A stretch of 64,000 nt of DNA from Okapia johnstoni (GCA_024291935.2 CM044320.1:53324001-53388000), one strand, 5' to 3'. Positions 45,985 through 58,095 are shown, counted from the first letter of the stretch. Numbers and translations are program-made. The notes: generated by a model not told the origin, from the sequence alone.

Positions 45985-46071
45985 GGATATGGTTATCCTA
46001 CAATGTGTCTCATTATAGGAGAGGAGATTGAGGCTCAGAGATAAGGTGATTTGCCCAACTTACAATTAGTT
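45985..46071 (-). mobile_element. MIR SINE, left part
   Basis: Reversed MIR: 'gagattgaggctcagagata' and 'aggtgatttgcccaacttac'. It continues after the Bov-tA insertion. Confidence 0.6.
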
Positions 46072-46281
46072 GGGCTTCCCTGGTGGCTCAGATGGTAAAG
46101 AATCTGCCTGCAATGCAGGAGACCTGGGTTCAATCCCTGGGTCAGGAAGATCCCCTAGAGAATGGAATGGGTATCCACTCCAGTATTCTTGCCTGGAGAA
46201 TCCCATGGCCGGGGAGCCTGGCAGGCTATAGCCCATGGGGTTGCAAAAAGTCTGACAGGATTGAGCGACTAACACTTTCAT
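46072..46281 (+). mobile_element. Bov-tA SINE nested in a MIR
   Basis: A full, little-diverged Bov-tA. The flanks acaattagtt (46062-46071) and acagttagtt (46282-46291) differ at one base. Confidence 0.94.
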
Positions 46282-46330
46282 ACAGTTAGTTATATGACAG
46301 AGCTTGGACTAAATCACAAAGACTTTAAGT
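46282..46330 (-). mobile_element. MIR SINE, right part
   Basis: 'tgacagagcttggactaaat' continues the reversed MIR interrupted by the Bov-tA. Confidence 0.5.
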
Positions 46331-46834
46331 ATAGTATTTGTTTCATAAAACCATGTTCTCTCGCCATTACTGACCTCTAAGAGTTGCTAGCAAAGAGATG
46401 TCTGCCTTTACCCTCGCTCACTCTCTCACATTTGCTGTTCATTTGGATGTGACATGAAGGTAAAAAAGAATTTGCCAAACAGCTTTCTCCTAAGCAGAAG
46501 TGTCCTCTGAGATGGTGTTCTGGAATCAAAGTTTCTTTTCCATAGCCAAACTAGGTTGGGAGACACTGACTGGGTTTAATAAAACAAGACATTTATAAAC
46601 ATATAATATTCTCATTATGTGTCCTGTATGTTCAAGTGGGAGGTATAGGATGGGACATTCCCAAACTTATTTGCCCATGCAATCCTGTCTTTGCAGAATT
46701 CCAATTCCTATCTTTTAGAACTCCAGAGATCCTCAGAGCATAACTTGGGAAATGCTGGGGTGAGGTACTAAGTGCTCCCAAAATCCTGGTGAAAGGCACA
46801 GACAGGAGGAGATGTTGTTTATGGGGCACAAAGT
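46331..46834. other. Intronic stretch, nothing recognised
   Basis: No supported feature. Confidence 0.35.
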
Positions 46835-46894
46835 TTCAGTTATGTAAGATGAACAAGTTCTGGAGAACTAATGTACAATAGTATGACTATAGTT
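46835..46894 (+). mobile_element. Old L1 3' end, left part
   Basis: 'agatgaacaagttctggaga' and 'actaatgtacaatagtatga' are the well-known 3' UTR of older mammalian L1 (L1MA/L1MB type). It continues at 47037. Confidence 0.75.
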
Positions 46895-47024
46895 CGAGAA
46901 GGGAATGGCAACGCATTCCAGTATTCTTGCCTGGAGAATCCCATGGACAGAAGAGCCTGATAGGCTATAGTCCATGGGGTCGCAAAGAGTCAGACACAAC
47001 TGGTGACTAAGCATTCATGCATTC
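46895..47024 (+). mobile_element. Bov-A monomer in an old L1, perfect TSD
   Basis: Bov-A body without a tRNA head. The identical 12-bp repeats atgactatagtt at 46883-46894 and 47025-47036 are duplicated L1 sequence. Confidence 0.93.
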
Positions 47025-47036
47025 ATGACTATAGTT

Positions 47037-47225
47037 AACAACACTTTATTGTGTACTTGAAATTTGCTAGGAGGCTGGATCTTAAGTATTCTCACCACAT
47101 GTGCTGAAAAGTGGTGACTATCTGAAGTGACAGAAATGTTAATTAGCTTGAATGTGGTGATTATTTGACAATATATATGTGTATCAAATTGTAAACCTTA
47201 AATACATATAATTCTTAATTTCCAA
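47037..47225 (+). mobile_element. Old L1 3' end, right part
   Basis: The L1 3' UTR resumes: 'gtgtacttgaaatttgctag', 'tcttaagtattctcaccaca', 'tgttaattagcttgaatgtg' and 'aaattgtaaaccttaaatac'. Confidence 0.8.
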
Positions 47226-47393
47226 ATATACCTCCATTTTTTTTTTAAAGGCACAGATGGCCCTGATGCTTGGCATAGTAGTGAGAGTGGGGATGGGGAA
47301 GACAAAACAAAACAAATTAGCTAAGTTATACAGTATGCCAGAGTGTGATGAGTTCTAAGGAGAAAATAAAACAGGGTAGAGGATGTGGGGAGG

Positions 47394-47605
47394 GCTTCCC
47401 TGGTGGCTCAGATAATCCACCTGAAATGCAGGAGACCAGGGTTCGATCCCTGGGTCAGGAAGATCACTGGAGAAGGGAATGGCTACCCACTCCAGTATTC
47501 TTGCCTGGAGAATCCCATGGACAGAGGACTGCAGAGCCTGGCAGGCTATATAGTCTATGGTGTCACAAAGAATTGGACTCGACTGAGAGACTAACACACA
47601 GACGA
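47394..47605 (+). mobile_element. Bov-tA SINE
   Basis: A full element with a slightly shortened head ('gctcagataatccacctgaa') and a small internal expansion in the 'gcagagcctggcaggctata' region. No convincing target-site duplication was seen. Confidence 0.92.
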
Positions 47606-48015
47606 TGGGAATGCTGGCAGTGGAGGGCTTGCTGTTTTTATAATAGATTGACGGATTTGTGTTGGATGAAACAGACAGTGATAAGAACTCTGACTTCCTG
47701 GCAAGATTTCATGAGTGAACAAAATCTATAATTAAGGCTTCCTTCAATCTTTTGATATGGAAAAATGAAGTTGTATATTAAAATAACAAACATTGGTAAA
47801 AATCCCTCTTGCTAGTGTTTTTTAGAATGAGAGCATTTGAAAAGGAACCTGAATGTCATAGATGGAAAAGCACATGACTGATGAGTAATCTGAAGCGTCT
47901 TACTTTTCAAGATTTGAGTATTTGTTTGTCTCTTTGGCTATTAGCTACATTGTGTTTTCTTCAGTCATTGAAATATGCTTGTGCCTGTTTTTTCAGCAGC
48001 ATCAGTCATGAGAGT
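47606..48015. other. Intronic stretch, nothing recognised
   Basis: No supported feature. Confidence 0.35.
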
Positions 48016-48019
48016 CATG

Positions 48020-48225
48020 GTGGCAGCTCTTATCTACTGAAGCTTTCCCATATGCCAGGCATTCTGGAAAGTTCTCTACATCCATTATTTTCAAAAGAAT
48101 GCTGTTAGTTGGGTTTCAGTATCAACCCCATTTTACAGATAAAGTCCTTGAGACTTAGTGAGTCAGAGTAACTTGGTCAGAGGAAGTAATTGATGCTGGA
48201 GCTGGGATGACTAGCTTGCCTTAAA
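48020..48225 (-). mobile_element. MIR SINE, antisense
   Basis: 'atgccaggcattctggaaag', 'accccattttacagataaag' and 'gagtcagagtaacttggtca' follow the reversed MIR order. Confidence 0.7.
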
Positions 48226-48357
48226 ATTATTTATATGATTAGGTTTTATTATAACTCAAAAATTAAAAACAAAACAAAATTAAGTTGCTCTGGTAATTAT
48301 TAAACTGTAAAACTTACAGTGTAATTGATCATTTGTAATATGGCGATGTGAACTTTG

Positions 48358-48557
48358 GGCTTCCAAGGTGGCGCTAGTGGTAAAAAACCAGCCTGCCATT
48401 GCAGGTAGACATAAGAGACAATTCCTGGGTGAGGAGAGCACGGAAACCCACCATGGGATTTTCACCTGGAGGATCCCATGGGCAGAGGAGCCTGGTGGGC
48501 TATGGTCCATGGGGTCGCAAAGAGTCAGACACGACTGAAGCAACTTAGCATGCATGC
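48358..48557 (+). mobile_element. Bov-tA SINE, perfect TSD
   Basis: A full Bov-tA SINE. The identical 12-bp repeats atgtgaactttg at 48346-48357 and 48558-48569 bracket it. A GCATGCATGCATG run forms its tail. Confidence 0.95.
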
Positions 48558-48647
48558 ATGTGAACTTTGTATAATAAAGTTAATATTTTTTTTACATTAG
48601 ATAGAAAAATAATAGGCAAAGACTTTGCATTTAATGTTACCCAAGAT

Positions 48648-48830
48648 GACAGTAAAGAATCTGCCTGCCATGCGGGAGACCTGGGTTTGATCCCTGGGTT
48701 GGGAAGATCCCCTGGAGAAGGGAATGGCAATCTACTCCAGTATTCTTACCTGGAGAATTCCATGGGCAGAGGTGCGTGGTGGGCTGTAGTCCACAGGGTC
48801 ACAAAGAGTCAGACATGACTGAGCGACTAA
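48648..48830 (+). mobile_element. Bov-tA SINE, truncated head
   Basis: It starts within the tRNA-derived head ('cagtaaagaatctgcctgcc') and has an intact body. The short repeat caagat lies on both sides. Confidence 0.9.
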
Positions 48831-48834
48831 CACA

Positions 48835-49984
48835 AGATCATTTAGCATAAATCATATGGGAATGAGTATCAACAGTTCTTCAGTACCATTTAGCATACTT
48901 TTTATTGATTGGTTTGTTTGTTGGGGGGGGAGGGAAATACTTTTTATCTAGTTGGTAACTGCTTTAAGTAATTTTTCTAAGTTATTAATGTTATGCTTTG
49001 AAGCATGTTCTCAGCTATAATTTTGTTGAATTTTTTGGAAAATAAATGTTTTATCTGTTTGTTTAGAGTGCTTTGATTATCTACACCCTGGGGCTAGGCT
49101 ACTCCCTTCCTGTAGGGGTGGGGCAGAAGACTTATAAAACCACATTTTTAAAAATTGCCTTTAGTTTAAGGAAAACCCACAGTATAGTTATCAATTAAAA
49201 TTATTCAAAGAAACTACATCAATAATTAGAACAAACCCAGAGATTAAATCAATAAACTTTGATTGATTGGTTTCAGTGGGTGGATTTTGCCTCTGCAATA
49301 CTTTCTTTGTAGCTATTTAAAAAATCTGTTTAGCATCTGTTTGCTTCATATTTGCCAGTATTTCAGTAATATTGTGGAAACTTTGAGAGATCAGATTGCA
49401 AAATGCCGAGTTAGTAACTGATGATTCATGTTGAAAAATTAAGGCTAGACAATGAGGAACAGACACCTGAAGGTCAGGTATATCTGGGCATACAAGGTAG
49501 CTTCCTACCAAGGGATGGAGAACACAAACCAGAATGGGGGTTCTTAGGGATTGGACACTTTGGAAGATGAGGAAAATGAATCATTCCAGAGAATATGGCA
49601 GTTATTGCTTCTGATCAGGAATCAGAAGTGTCTGAAAAGTCATTGAATATAAACTGTCTCTTCTGCACACCCATGAACTCTGTAACTCACATGTAACTAT
49701 AATATCATGTCCCTTATCTCTTCTACTCCTACAGTGTTCACTTCTTGAAGAACTTTGCCTCTTCTCTCATTGTATTCGTTCTGTGGCTCCTAGACCCCCA
49801 ACTTCTTCATCTAGCATATATCCCCAGAAGGCATAAATGTCCAAATACGTTCAGACAGTACTTCAGGACATCGAGGAGGCTGGTGCTGAATTGAATTCTA
49901 TGAAAATAACTGTGAAATGATAATACTGTTTATTAAATGTGTCGGATGTTACATAACTCCTAAGTATCCTTTCAAACTAATCAT
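48835..49984. other. Intronic stretch, nothing recognised
   Basis: 1.15 kb without a supported feature, apart from a short G run at about 48924-48932. Confidence 0.4.
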
Positions 49985-51290
49985 GATTCATTCATTCTTC
50001 TTACAAATATTTATATACTGTCTCCTATGTGCCAGCTACTTTAGGAATGGGGGGTACAGAGCAAAAAGTCAAAAATTCTTGCCCTTGGGATTACATTCTA
50101 AGTGTAAGGTGCTAAACAAGTTAAGTAAATAAAATATATGGGATGTTTGATAGTAATATGTGTAAATTTTATAAAAAATAAAGAAGCAGGGAATGGGACT
50201 AGGAAGTGGAAAGGGAGTTTTAAATGTTTAGACAGCTTCCAGGGAATGCCTTACTGGGGATTTTTCAATAAGGACCTGAAGGGAAGCAGAAATGAGTCAT
50301 GGATATGTCTAGGGGAAGGGCAAAGGTCCTGAGGATGTCTGCCTCCTGCCATCAGGACAGTGAGGAGGCTGATGCTGAGGCAGAAGGGTTGAAGTGTAGT
50401 ATAACAGGTGAGGTCAGAGGCCAGAGAGATAATGGCAAGGTGTGGGAAATTATGCAGATCCTCATAAGCAGGTGTCCAGGATGCCCCAAATTTACACCGA
50501 GATCACTTAAATTATTAATAGCATTCCCTTTCACTCTCAAAGAGGTCCCAATATGGACAAAAAATTTTTATAAAGTCATTGAGTTTTACTCTGAATGATA
50601 CTTGAAGCCATTGGAGCTTTAAGCAGAGAGGTAATATGATCAATTTATTTTTAATATGATTTCTCTGGTTTCTGGGTTAAGGAAAGACCAAAGGGGGAAG
50701 CAGGGAGACCAGCTAGAATGCTATTGCCAGTAATTTCAGGCTAGATCTGATGGCACATGAACAGAAGGTTGCAGGGGAAATGATGAAAAGTAGTTGAGTT
50801 CTGGATCAATGTTATGGATAAAGCCAACAGCATTTGTTGGCAGGTTGGATGCAGGTATGAGAGAAAGAAACAAATAAGGATGTTTTTAGCCTGAGCACCT
50901 GAAGAATGGGACAGCCAGTTACCGAGGTGGAGAAGACTCTAGAAGGAGTAGATTTGAAAAGAAATGTCAGGAACTCATACGTGGACACATTAGGTATGAG
51001 TTGCCTGTGACACATCCAGGTGGAAATACTGAGTAGGCAGTTGGTCCTGGGAGTTTAAAGTTCAAAGGGGAGGTCTGAACTAAATATATACATTTGGGAG
51101 TCATCTGTGCAGAGATGATATTTAAAGCCATGAAACTGGATGAGATCATCAAGGGAGTGGGTGTGGACAGAAAAGAGGAAAGTCCAAGAATGGAGCCAAG
51201 GGGAGGATCAAATTTATTCCACTCTGCCATTACCAAAAACACTTGCAACTTCCCAGGCATATACAAGGACCAGTCTTACCAACCTGCAGA
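49985..51290 (-). mobile_element. L2 LINE, antisense, including reverse-transcriptase region
   Basis: A long, diverged L2 copy. From left to right it gives the reversed 3' end ('caaatatttatatactgtct', 'gtgccagctactttaggaat'), the reversed ORF2 3' coding part ('ggaagcagggagaccagcta', 'gtggaaatactgagtaggca') and reversed reverse-transcriptase sequence ('gccatgaaactggatgagat'). It has no intact frame and is one of the longest ancient elements in the window. Confidence 0.7.
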
Positions 51291-52695
51291 TTCAATGGCT
51301 GTTTAAGTAAGCAACATCATGAATTTGAATAACATTGACTTGCCACTGTCAATACAGTGGATACAAATTCTAAAATGAAAAGTGAGAGAGAAGGTGTGAA
51401 ATTGACACTTCAGGTTTTCAAACGATGAACTAAAACAAATAGGGAGACAGGAAAGACTGGTCAGATAATGATGATAGAAGAGGGAGAGGGAACAGTATTG
51501 AAGGAGAAAGACATCTTTGAAAATATTATGCTGACAGAGAAATGCTGATTTTAGGGGCTTTCAGATTTTAAGGGCCTCACGTTCCATTTTATCTTGACTC
51601 ATCCAATTTTTAATCCTTTTTTGACCCTAAATTCCAGCTGTAGGAGAAATTTGGGGGGATGATTTTTTAGAAGTCATTTTTAATATCCATGAGCTGTCAC
51701 AGCATTGGAAATGAAATTAAAATAGAGCATTGTACACATTTTTTCTGCTTAACGAGTTGTGAAACTTAATTTGCAGGATGTGATGGAGAACATCTACCTA
51801 AGGCAAGGGTGCTGTGCAATTAATCCCATTTATGTAAAAGTATTTACATGTTCACAATCTCGGAAAATATTACTGTTTTAATGAATGTTTAATTGTTATC
51901 TTGAGGAGAAGAGAAAAGTATCATTTAGAGATCACAGTGGAATGTGCCAGTTTCTCTGTTGGGCATTTTGTATACATCTCACTTTAAGAAACAAGCTCTT
52001 TTCCTGGATGGTTTGTCTTATTAACAAACAAAAAGAAAACACTGATCCTCTTTCTGTGTCATATTTCACTTCTCTTCCTAACTTTCTTGTAACAGAGAGA
52101 AGCAGAAGTCTTTCAAGGCCTCCGCTATGTTTGTAGACATTACTTTACACTTCATAATCACATAGTTCCTAAAACAAAACAAAAAAATTATGAAAAACAT
52201 TCAGATGCTTTCTGGGTGACATCATCTGTGCTAACACTATCTTTCAGCAGCTACTGGAAAAGGTTTGGTGTTTTAAAATTAAATTGAAAAGAGAAAATTT
52301 AATCACTCTCTTATACTATTTAATCTCCATTAAGAATTTGTGTTTCTTTTTATGTCAGTCAACCTACCCTTTCTGAGGTTTCTGAGGTTTTCCATCAGTT
52401 CCTTTTGTAATTGATTCCTACAGTTTTCTCATATCCTATATCCCAGTGAATAGCCCTCTGACTCCACCCCTACCTCCAAATAAGAGCCAAAGGTTTACCT
52501 TTGGAGGTCATGTGGACCAGGGCTCTGGCTCTTCCAGGAGAACTAGGCACCTCATCTCCAACAACCCATGTTTCCACTCCCAGCACATCTAAAGGGGTAG
52601 GACACTACAGTCACCCTGTTGGAACAACAGCTCCCTTTCTGATGATTATCAAAGTTCAGAAGACCTGAGGTCCACTAGGGGATCCTTCCTAGAAC
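51291..52695. other. Intronic stretch, nothing clear
   Basis: 1.4 kb between two oppositely oriented L2 blocks. No gene or clear repeat was recognised. Confidence 0.35.
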
Positions 52696-52699
52696 AGGG

Positions 52700-54150
52700 G
52701 GTGTAGTGAATAAGTGTAGTTTGTAAAAACAAACAGGTAATTGTCAACTCCTCCTCTGCAAATCCCTAGCTCCCTTCCTTCCCTTATCAATTCCTATTTG
52801 TTACTTTTGGCCATTTTTCTTTCTAATTTTTATTTCTTCCTTTTAATAATCTAGTTATGTCACATTACACCACTTATTTTCTCTCCTCTTTGGCCCCCAC
52901 ATAGCTATTTGTCTGCAAAAGTGGGCATGATACCTAGCTCGTTCCTTGATTTTTTCTTTGGAATCTTCTAGGAGTTTGCTGAACTCCATTGCCCCCTTGT
53001 CTGTCCATCTCAGCCCAGTTCTAATCAATTCTACTGTTCACCTTCTTACTCCTTCAGTTAAAGAGCTGAACTCTAATGGTAAAATAATAACACAATTGTG
53101 CTTAGAGATGCCTCTACAAATTTTTTTTTCCCACTCAGAATTTGGCCCTTAGATTCCCCTGGAAATCCTTTTTTCCCTTAAACCGCCCCCCCCATTCCTG
53201 TAGCGATTCTTTCAAAGTGTCTTCTCCTCTCCCTAAGACCCCTCCTAACACTCATAGCTTGCTCTCAGCCACAGAGCTTGCCTCTTGTCTCATTGAGAAA
53301 ATAAAAACTGAAATGAATGGTATTACTGTCTAACCCAGAAAAGCCCATCAAGACAAAAACTGAGACCCATATTCCATCCTTTCTCTCCTTCACCAGCCTT
53401 AGACATTCACCAGGGCCTGTCCCATTCTGCTACTGGAGTCTCTTCTGAGTCCGTATGCTTCTCTCCATCCCTAAGCTACTGGTGGTGGTACAGACCATTT
53501 CTATGCCTTATAGGAATGTTCCCTCTACCTGAGAGTTCACTCTGTTTTGTCTTGATTGCTCTCCAATCTATTCTCTATATGATACACTGAAGGATCTTTG
53601 TGAAATCCAAAATGTCACTTCTCTGCTTAAAACCCTACACTGACTCTCCAGTTTCCTCAAACATTGTCCACACCGTTTAATGCCAGGCCCTTTCTGAATG
53701 TCTGCTGCCTCAGCCTCCTCACTGCCTCTTACCCCCCAGCCTCCAGCTCTGCCTGTGGAACTGCTTGTATTACCCCAAGGTGCCATGTTCTTTCTCCTCC
53801 CCTGACCCTTGCACACATGCTTCCAGTTCCTGAGATGCTCCTCTTCCGGAGTCCTACCTCTATCCATTTAGCTAAGTTGTCACTCAGATATTTTGGGGAG
53901 ACAGATAGATAAAAGAATAGATAATTCCTACTCATCCTTAAGGACTTGGCTTAATCTTCACCTCTTCCCCAAATTGTGGGTTAGGTGCACGATGTATGTG
54001 CATCACACATGTGCACTCTTGGCACACATTCACCTCTGTTATGGCATTTATCACATTGTTTTGTGAGTTCCTTAAGATAGTCCAGACCACACTTTGAGAA
54101 ACACTACCCTTGCATCTAACATGTTGCCTGATAAATAGTTGTTTATCAAA
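52700..54150 (+). mobile_element. L2 LINE, sense, ORF2 to 3' end
   Basis: A pyrimidine-rich block in L2 order: 'cttgcctcttgtctcattga', then 'gtcacttctctgcttaaaac', 'ctcctcactgcctcttaccc' and the 3' end around 54000-54150 ('ttatggcatttatcacattg', 'ttgcctgataaatagttgtt'). It is diverged and no frame is intact. The BovB insertion at 54171 follows immediately. Confidence 0.65.
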
Positions 54151-54170
54151 TACATGGATTCTGAGGCATT

Positions 54171-55300
54171 CAGTTTAGTTGCTCAGTCATGTCCGGCTCT
54201 TTGCAATCCCATGGACTGCATGCAGCACGCCAGGCCTCCCTGTCCATCACCAACTCCCAGAGTTTACTCAAACTCACTTCCATTGAGTTGGTGATGTCAT
54301 CCAACCATGTCATCCTCTGTCATCCCCTTCTCCTCCCGCCTTCAATCTTTCCCAGTATCAGGGTCTTGTCAAATGAGTCAGTTCTTTGCATCAGGTGGCC
54401 AAAGTACTGGAGTTTCAGCTTCAGCCTCAGTCCCTCCAATGAATATTCAGGACTGATTTCCTTTAGGATGGACTGGTTGGATCTCCTAGCTGTCCAAGGG
54501 ACTCTCAAGAGTCTTCTCCAACACCACAGTTCAAAAGCATCAATTCTTTGGCGGTCAGCTTTCTTTATAGTCCAACTCTCACATCCATACACGATTACTG
54601 GAAAAACCGTAGCTTTGTTGGCAAAGTAATGTCTCTGCTTTTTAAAATGCTGTCTAGGTTGGTCATAACTTTTCTTCCAGGGAGCAAGTGTCTTTTAATT
54701 TCATGGCTGCAGTCACCATCGGCAATGATTTTGGAGCCCCCCAAAATAAAGTTTCTGTTTCCACTGTTTCCCCATCTATTTGCCATGAAGTGATGGGACC
54801 AGATGCCATGATCTTAGTTTTCTGAATATTGAGCTTTAAGCCAACTTTTGCACTCTCCTCTTTAACTTTTATCAAGAAGCTCTTTAGTTCTTCTTCACTT
54901 TCTGCCATAAGGGTGGTGTCATCTGCATATATGAGGTTATTGATATTTCTCCCAGCAATCTTGATTCCAGCCTGTGCTTCTTCCAGACCAGCGTTTCTTA
55001 TGATGTTCTCTGCATATAAGTTAAAGGGTGACAATATACAATGTTGACATACTCCTTTCCCGATTTGCAACCAGTCTGTTGTTCCATGTCCAGTTCTCAC
55101 TGTTGCTTCTTGACCTGCATACAGATTTCTCAGGAGGCAGGTCAGGTGGTCTGGTATTCCCATCTCTTTAATAATTTTCCACAGTTTGTTGTGATCCAAA
55201 CAGTCAAAGGCTTTGGTGTAGTCAATAAAGCAGTAGATGTTTTTCTGGAACTCTCTTGCTTTTTCGATGATCCAACAGATGTTTGCAATTTGATCTCTGG
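54171..55300 (-). mobile_element. BovB LINE with TSD
   Basis: A 1.13-kb, 5'-truncated BovB in minus orientation. On the minus strand it reads MDHNKLWKIIKEMGIPDHL, the intact catalytic NNLIYADDTTL box, and CESWTIKKADRQRIDAFELW further on, with frame breaks near 54590 and 54660. The flanks ttctgaggcatt (54159-54170) and ttctgaggcgtt (55301-55312) differ at one base and define the insertion. The insert's 5' end also ends in 'ctctgg', so a few bases of microhomology are possible. Confidence 0.94.
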
Positions 55301-55333
55301 TTCTGAGGCGTTATCATTGTTAATATTATTGGT

Positions 55334-55564
55334 GCATGCATGTGTGCATGCTTAGTTGCTTCAATAGTGTCTGACTCTTTGTGACTCTATGGACTGTAGC
55401 CTGCCAGGCTCTTCTGTCTGTGGGGTTTCTCAGACAAGAATACTGGAGTGGGTTGCCATGCCCTCCTACAGGGGATCTTCCTGACCCAAGGACTTAACCT
55501 GTGTTTCTTAGGTCTCCTGCATTGGCTGGCAGATTCTTAACCACTAGTGCCACCTGGGAAGCCC
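55334..55564 (-). mobile_element. Bov-tA SINE, perfect TSD
   Basis: A reversed full Bov-tA, inserted only 21 bp after the BovB target-site duplication. The identical 12-bp repeats aatattattggt at 55322-55333 and 55565-55576 bracket it. Confidence 0.95.
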
Positions 55565-55621
55565 AATATTATTGGTAATGACTATTTATTACCTTTAGTT
55601 GTTTAAAGCATCTTTATGGCA

Positions 55622-55670
55622 GACAAAGAGTCGAACATGACTGAATGACTAACACTTTCACTTTTACCTG
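55622..55670 (+). mobile_element. Bov-tA 3' end fragment
   Basis: Only the last ~45 bp of a Bov-tA/Bov-A body are present ('gacaaagagtcgaacatgac', 'gactaacactttcac'). It could be an extreme truncation or a deletion remnant. Confidence 0.65.
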
Positions 55671-55689
55671 GTGTGCAGGTACACTAAAC

Positions 55690-56280
55690 AGTCTGTTTGA
55701 GAGATGACTTGCTAAATATCTGTTAAGTTAGCCATTTAAGATGACAGATTCTAAGGCAGATATTTGACTAGTACAGTTTCTGAACAAGAACAATGTCTTA
55801 GCCTCTATCCCTTTACAGACCCAAACTACAGGCTCTATTTCTAATCTGCAAAGTCCTGACACAAAGCAGTTTAGATGGAAAGGTACAAATCCATCAACAT
55901 CTCTTGGACCACAATAGAAGGTGTGTGAAAAGGTTAACAGGGAGATTTTGTTTAGTTTTTCATCAGTATCACTGGAAATGATTGCTTCTGCAGTGCTTCC
56001 AACTGGATTTCTTTTCACAGTGCTGTATTGGGTGCAAAGGTGGTTTTTGTGTGTGTGTGTGTGATTCTGGAAAACAATCACCTTATGACGCTGTCTCTTG
56101 ACAAACCTGTGCAGCTATGTGGTTCACTCAGTTAAACTGCCAAGCTTGTTACTCCCTCTCCCTAAGAATTACTGTTTCAAGTAAGCTAAATGCCCCTCAC
56201 CTGAATTTCTAGAGTTGGGAGGAGAAAGAGGTTTAAATATTATTTTCTTAAAAAAAAAAACTTAAAAATACAAAACTTGT
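55690..56280. other. Intronic stretch with a short (TG)n
   Basis: No gene. A (GT)n run lies at about 56046-56063. Confidence 0.4.
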
Positions 56281-56282
56281 AA

Positions 56283-56489
56283 ACTAAGCTGCTTCAGTTG
56301 TCTTCAACTCTTAGTGATCCATGGACTGTAGTCCACCAGGCTCCTCTGTCCATGGGGATTCTCCAGGCAAGAATGCTGGAGTGGGTTGTTATGCCCTCCT
56401 CCAGAGGATCTCCCTGATCCAGTGATCAAACCTGCGTCTCCTGCATTGGCAGGTGGGTTCTTTACCACTAGCGCCACCTGGGAAGCTCC
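56283..56489 (-). mobile_element. Bov-tA SINE
   Basis: A reversed Bov-tA ending in 'ctagcgccacctgggaagct'. No clear target-site duplication was seen. Confidence 0.9.
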
Positions 56490-56499
56490 TATTTCCTAT

Positions 56500-56890
56500 T
56501 ACCTGAACTTTCCTGTAGTATATTCCTGCCTTCAGGGAGTTCACATCCTAATTGGGACTTTTAAATTGTTATCTCTTAAAGTAGAAGTAATAATTGCAAG
56601 GTGGAGAAGGGAATTGCATGGAAAAGTGCACATGTATGAAGAAAGTCAACCCTTAGAATGACTGGAGAGTCTGGTATGGTGTGGAGTAGACAGGAGAGAG
56701 GGCTGAGGGGAGATGAGGCTGACCCTGATGGCTCAGGTGGGATTATACAGGGTCTAGTCTGCAAAGTATTTTGGACTTGATCCTATAGGTAGCAGATATC
56801 AATCAACAGTTCTGAGTAAGGATCACATAATCAGAGCTGTTTAAGAAGAACAGCTCAGGGAACAGTGTGAAAGAGTCTTGAGTAAAATTT
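56500..56890 (-). mobile_element. L2 LINE fragment, antisense
   Basis: Reversed L2 order: 'cttcagggagttcacatcct', 'attatacagggtctagtctg', 'attttggacttgatcctata' and 'gagtaaggatcacataatca'. Confidence 0.55.
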
Positions 56891-56899
56891 ATGACATTA

Positions 56900-57560
56900 A
56901 ACTTAATTATGGTAAATTCCTCTTTTAAAAACTCAGCTGTACTACTACCAAAGAGGTGTGACTTATCAGCCATTCATGTGTAAAAGACCTGAGGGTTTCA
57001 GTTGACTGTAATCTCAGTGTGAGTCAACAGTACATCATGACTGCCAAAAAAGCTAATGCAATCTTAGGCTGCATTAATAGGAGAATAATGCTTCAAATGA
57101 AAAAGAATAGTCCTTCTGTTGTGTTCTCTAGTCAAAGCATAGCTTGAATATTATGTTCAGGTCAAGATATTCCTATTTAGAGAAGGCTGAGCAGAACTTG
57201 TGAGATCAATTAGAAACCTCATTATATAATGAACAATTAACTTGGGATATTTTGCCTATGAGAGAGGATTTATGGATGTTCAGGAATTGCTAGCATTCTT
57301 CAGATATTTGAAGAGGGATTAAATGGACTCTGATGCTTTTCAGAAAGCAAGAGTTTGACCAAAGAAAGACTTTCTTAAAAACTGGATGTATCCAAAAGAC
57401 AAAGTGAGGCCCCTTGAGTTTCTCATCCCATGAAGTGTTTCAGCAAAACCTGAATGAGCCTCTGTGAGAGATGTTATGGAGAGGATTTGTGTGCAGATTC
57501 GAAGATTTGTCTCAGGACCCCTTAATGTCTCATCCACCTCTGAATACAAGGGTTATGCCA
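56900..57560 (-). mobile_element. CR1/L3 LINE fragment, antisense
   Basis: Reversed CR1/L3 coding order: 'ctcagtgtgagtcaacagta', 'aaaaaagctaatgcaatctt', 'ggctgcattaataggagaat' and 'cttcagatatttgaagaggg'. It is of the same family as 36110-36535. Confidence 0.65.
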
Positions 57561-57569
57561 TAGAGTGAG

Positions 57570-58090
57570 TAAATTCTTTACATTCAAACTACTCCAATAG
57601 CAGGAGTCTTAGGTTGACTGCTTAGTTAATCACATAGTCTTCCTGCTAGCTAGACAGGAGCCTTCAATTTTGGACTAATCTTTTGGGGGATGTCTCTTTT
57701 CTTGCGAAGTGAGAGGGTCCTTCTTCTCAACCACTGAACATAAGGATCTCACTTAACTGCTAAAGAAAAGGGTGACAGGAGAAAAAGAAATGAGTCTCTA
57801 CTCTCTGAGTCTCTATTTTGTATGAATAGATGGCTTATACTACTAGATGCAATGTGGTGCCAGAAGTATAGGAGTTGGAGCCTATATCAGGTCCATCACC
57901 AGGTTCTGGTGTTTCTGTCTCTTAAGTTGGTTCTCACCTCCACTGTCACCATGTTGATTCAAGCTCCATCATCTCACACCCAGTCCTCTCAAGTAACTTA
58001 AATGGCTCTCTTTTTAATTTAGGGGTCTTATGAGCAGCCTTGGGTTATGTCAAGTATGGCTATCATGCCTGCAGTTTCTTGACAACACTT
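57570..58090. other. Intronic stretch, nothing recognised
   Basis: No supported feature. Confidence 0.35.
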
Positions 58091-58095
58091 TATTG

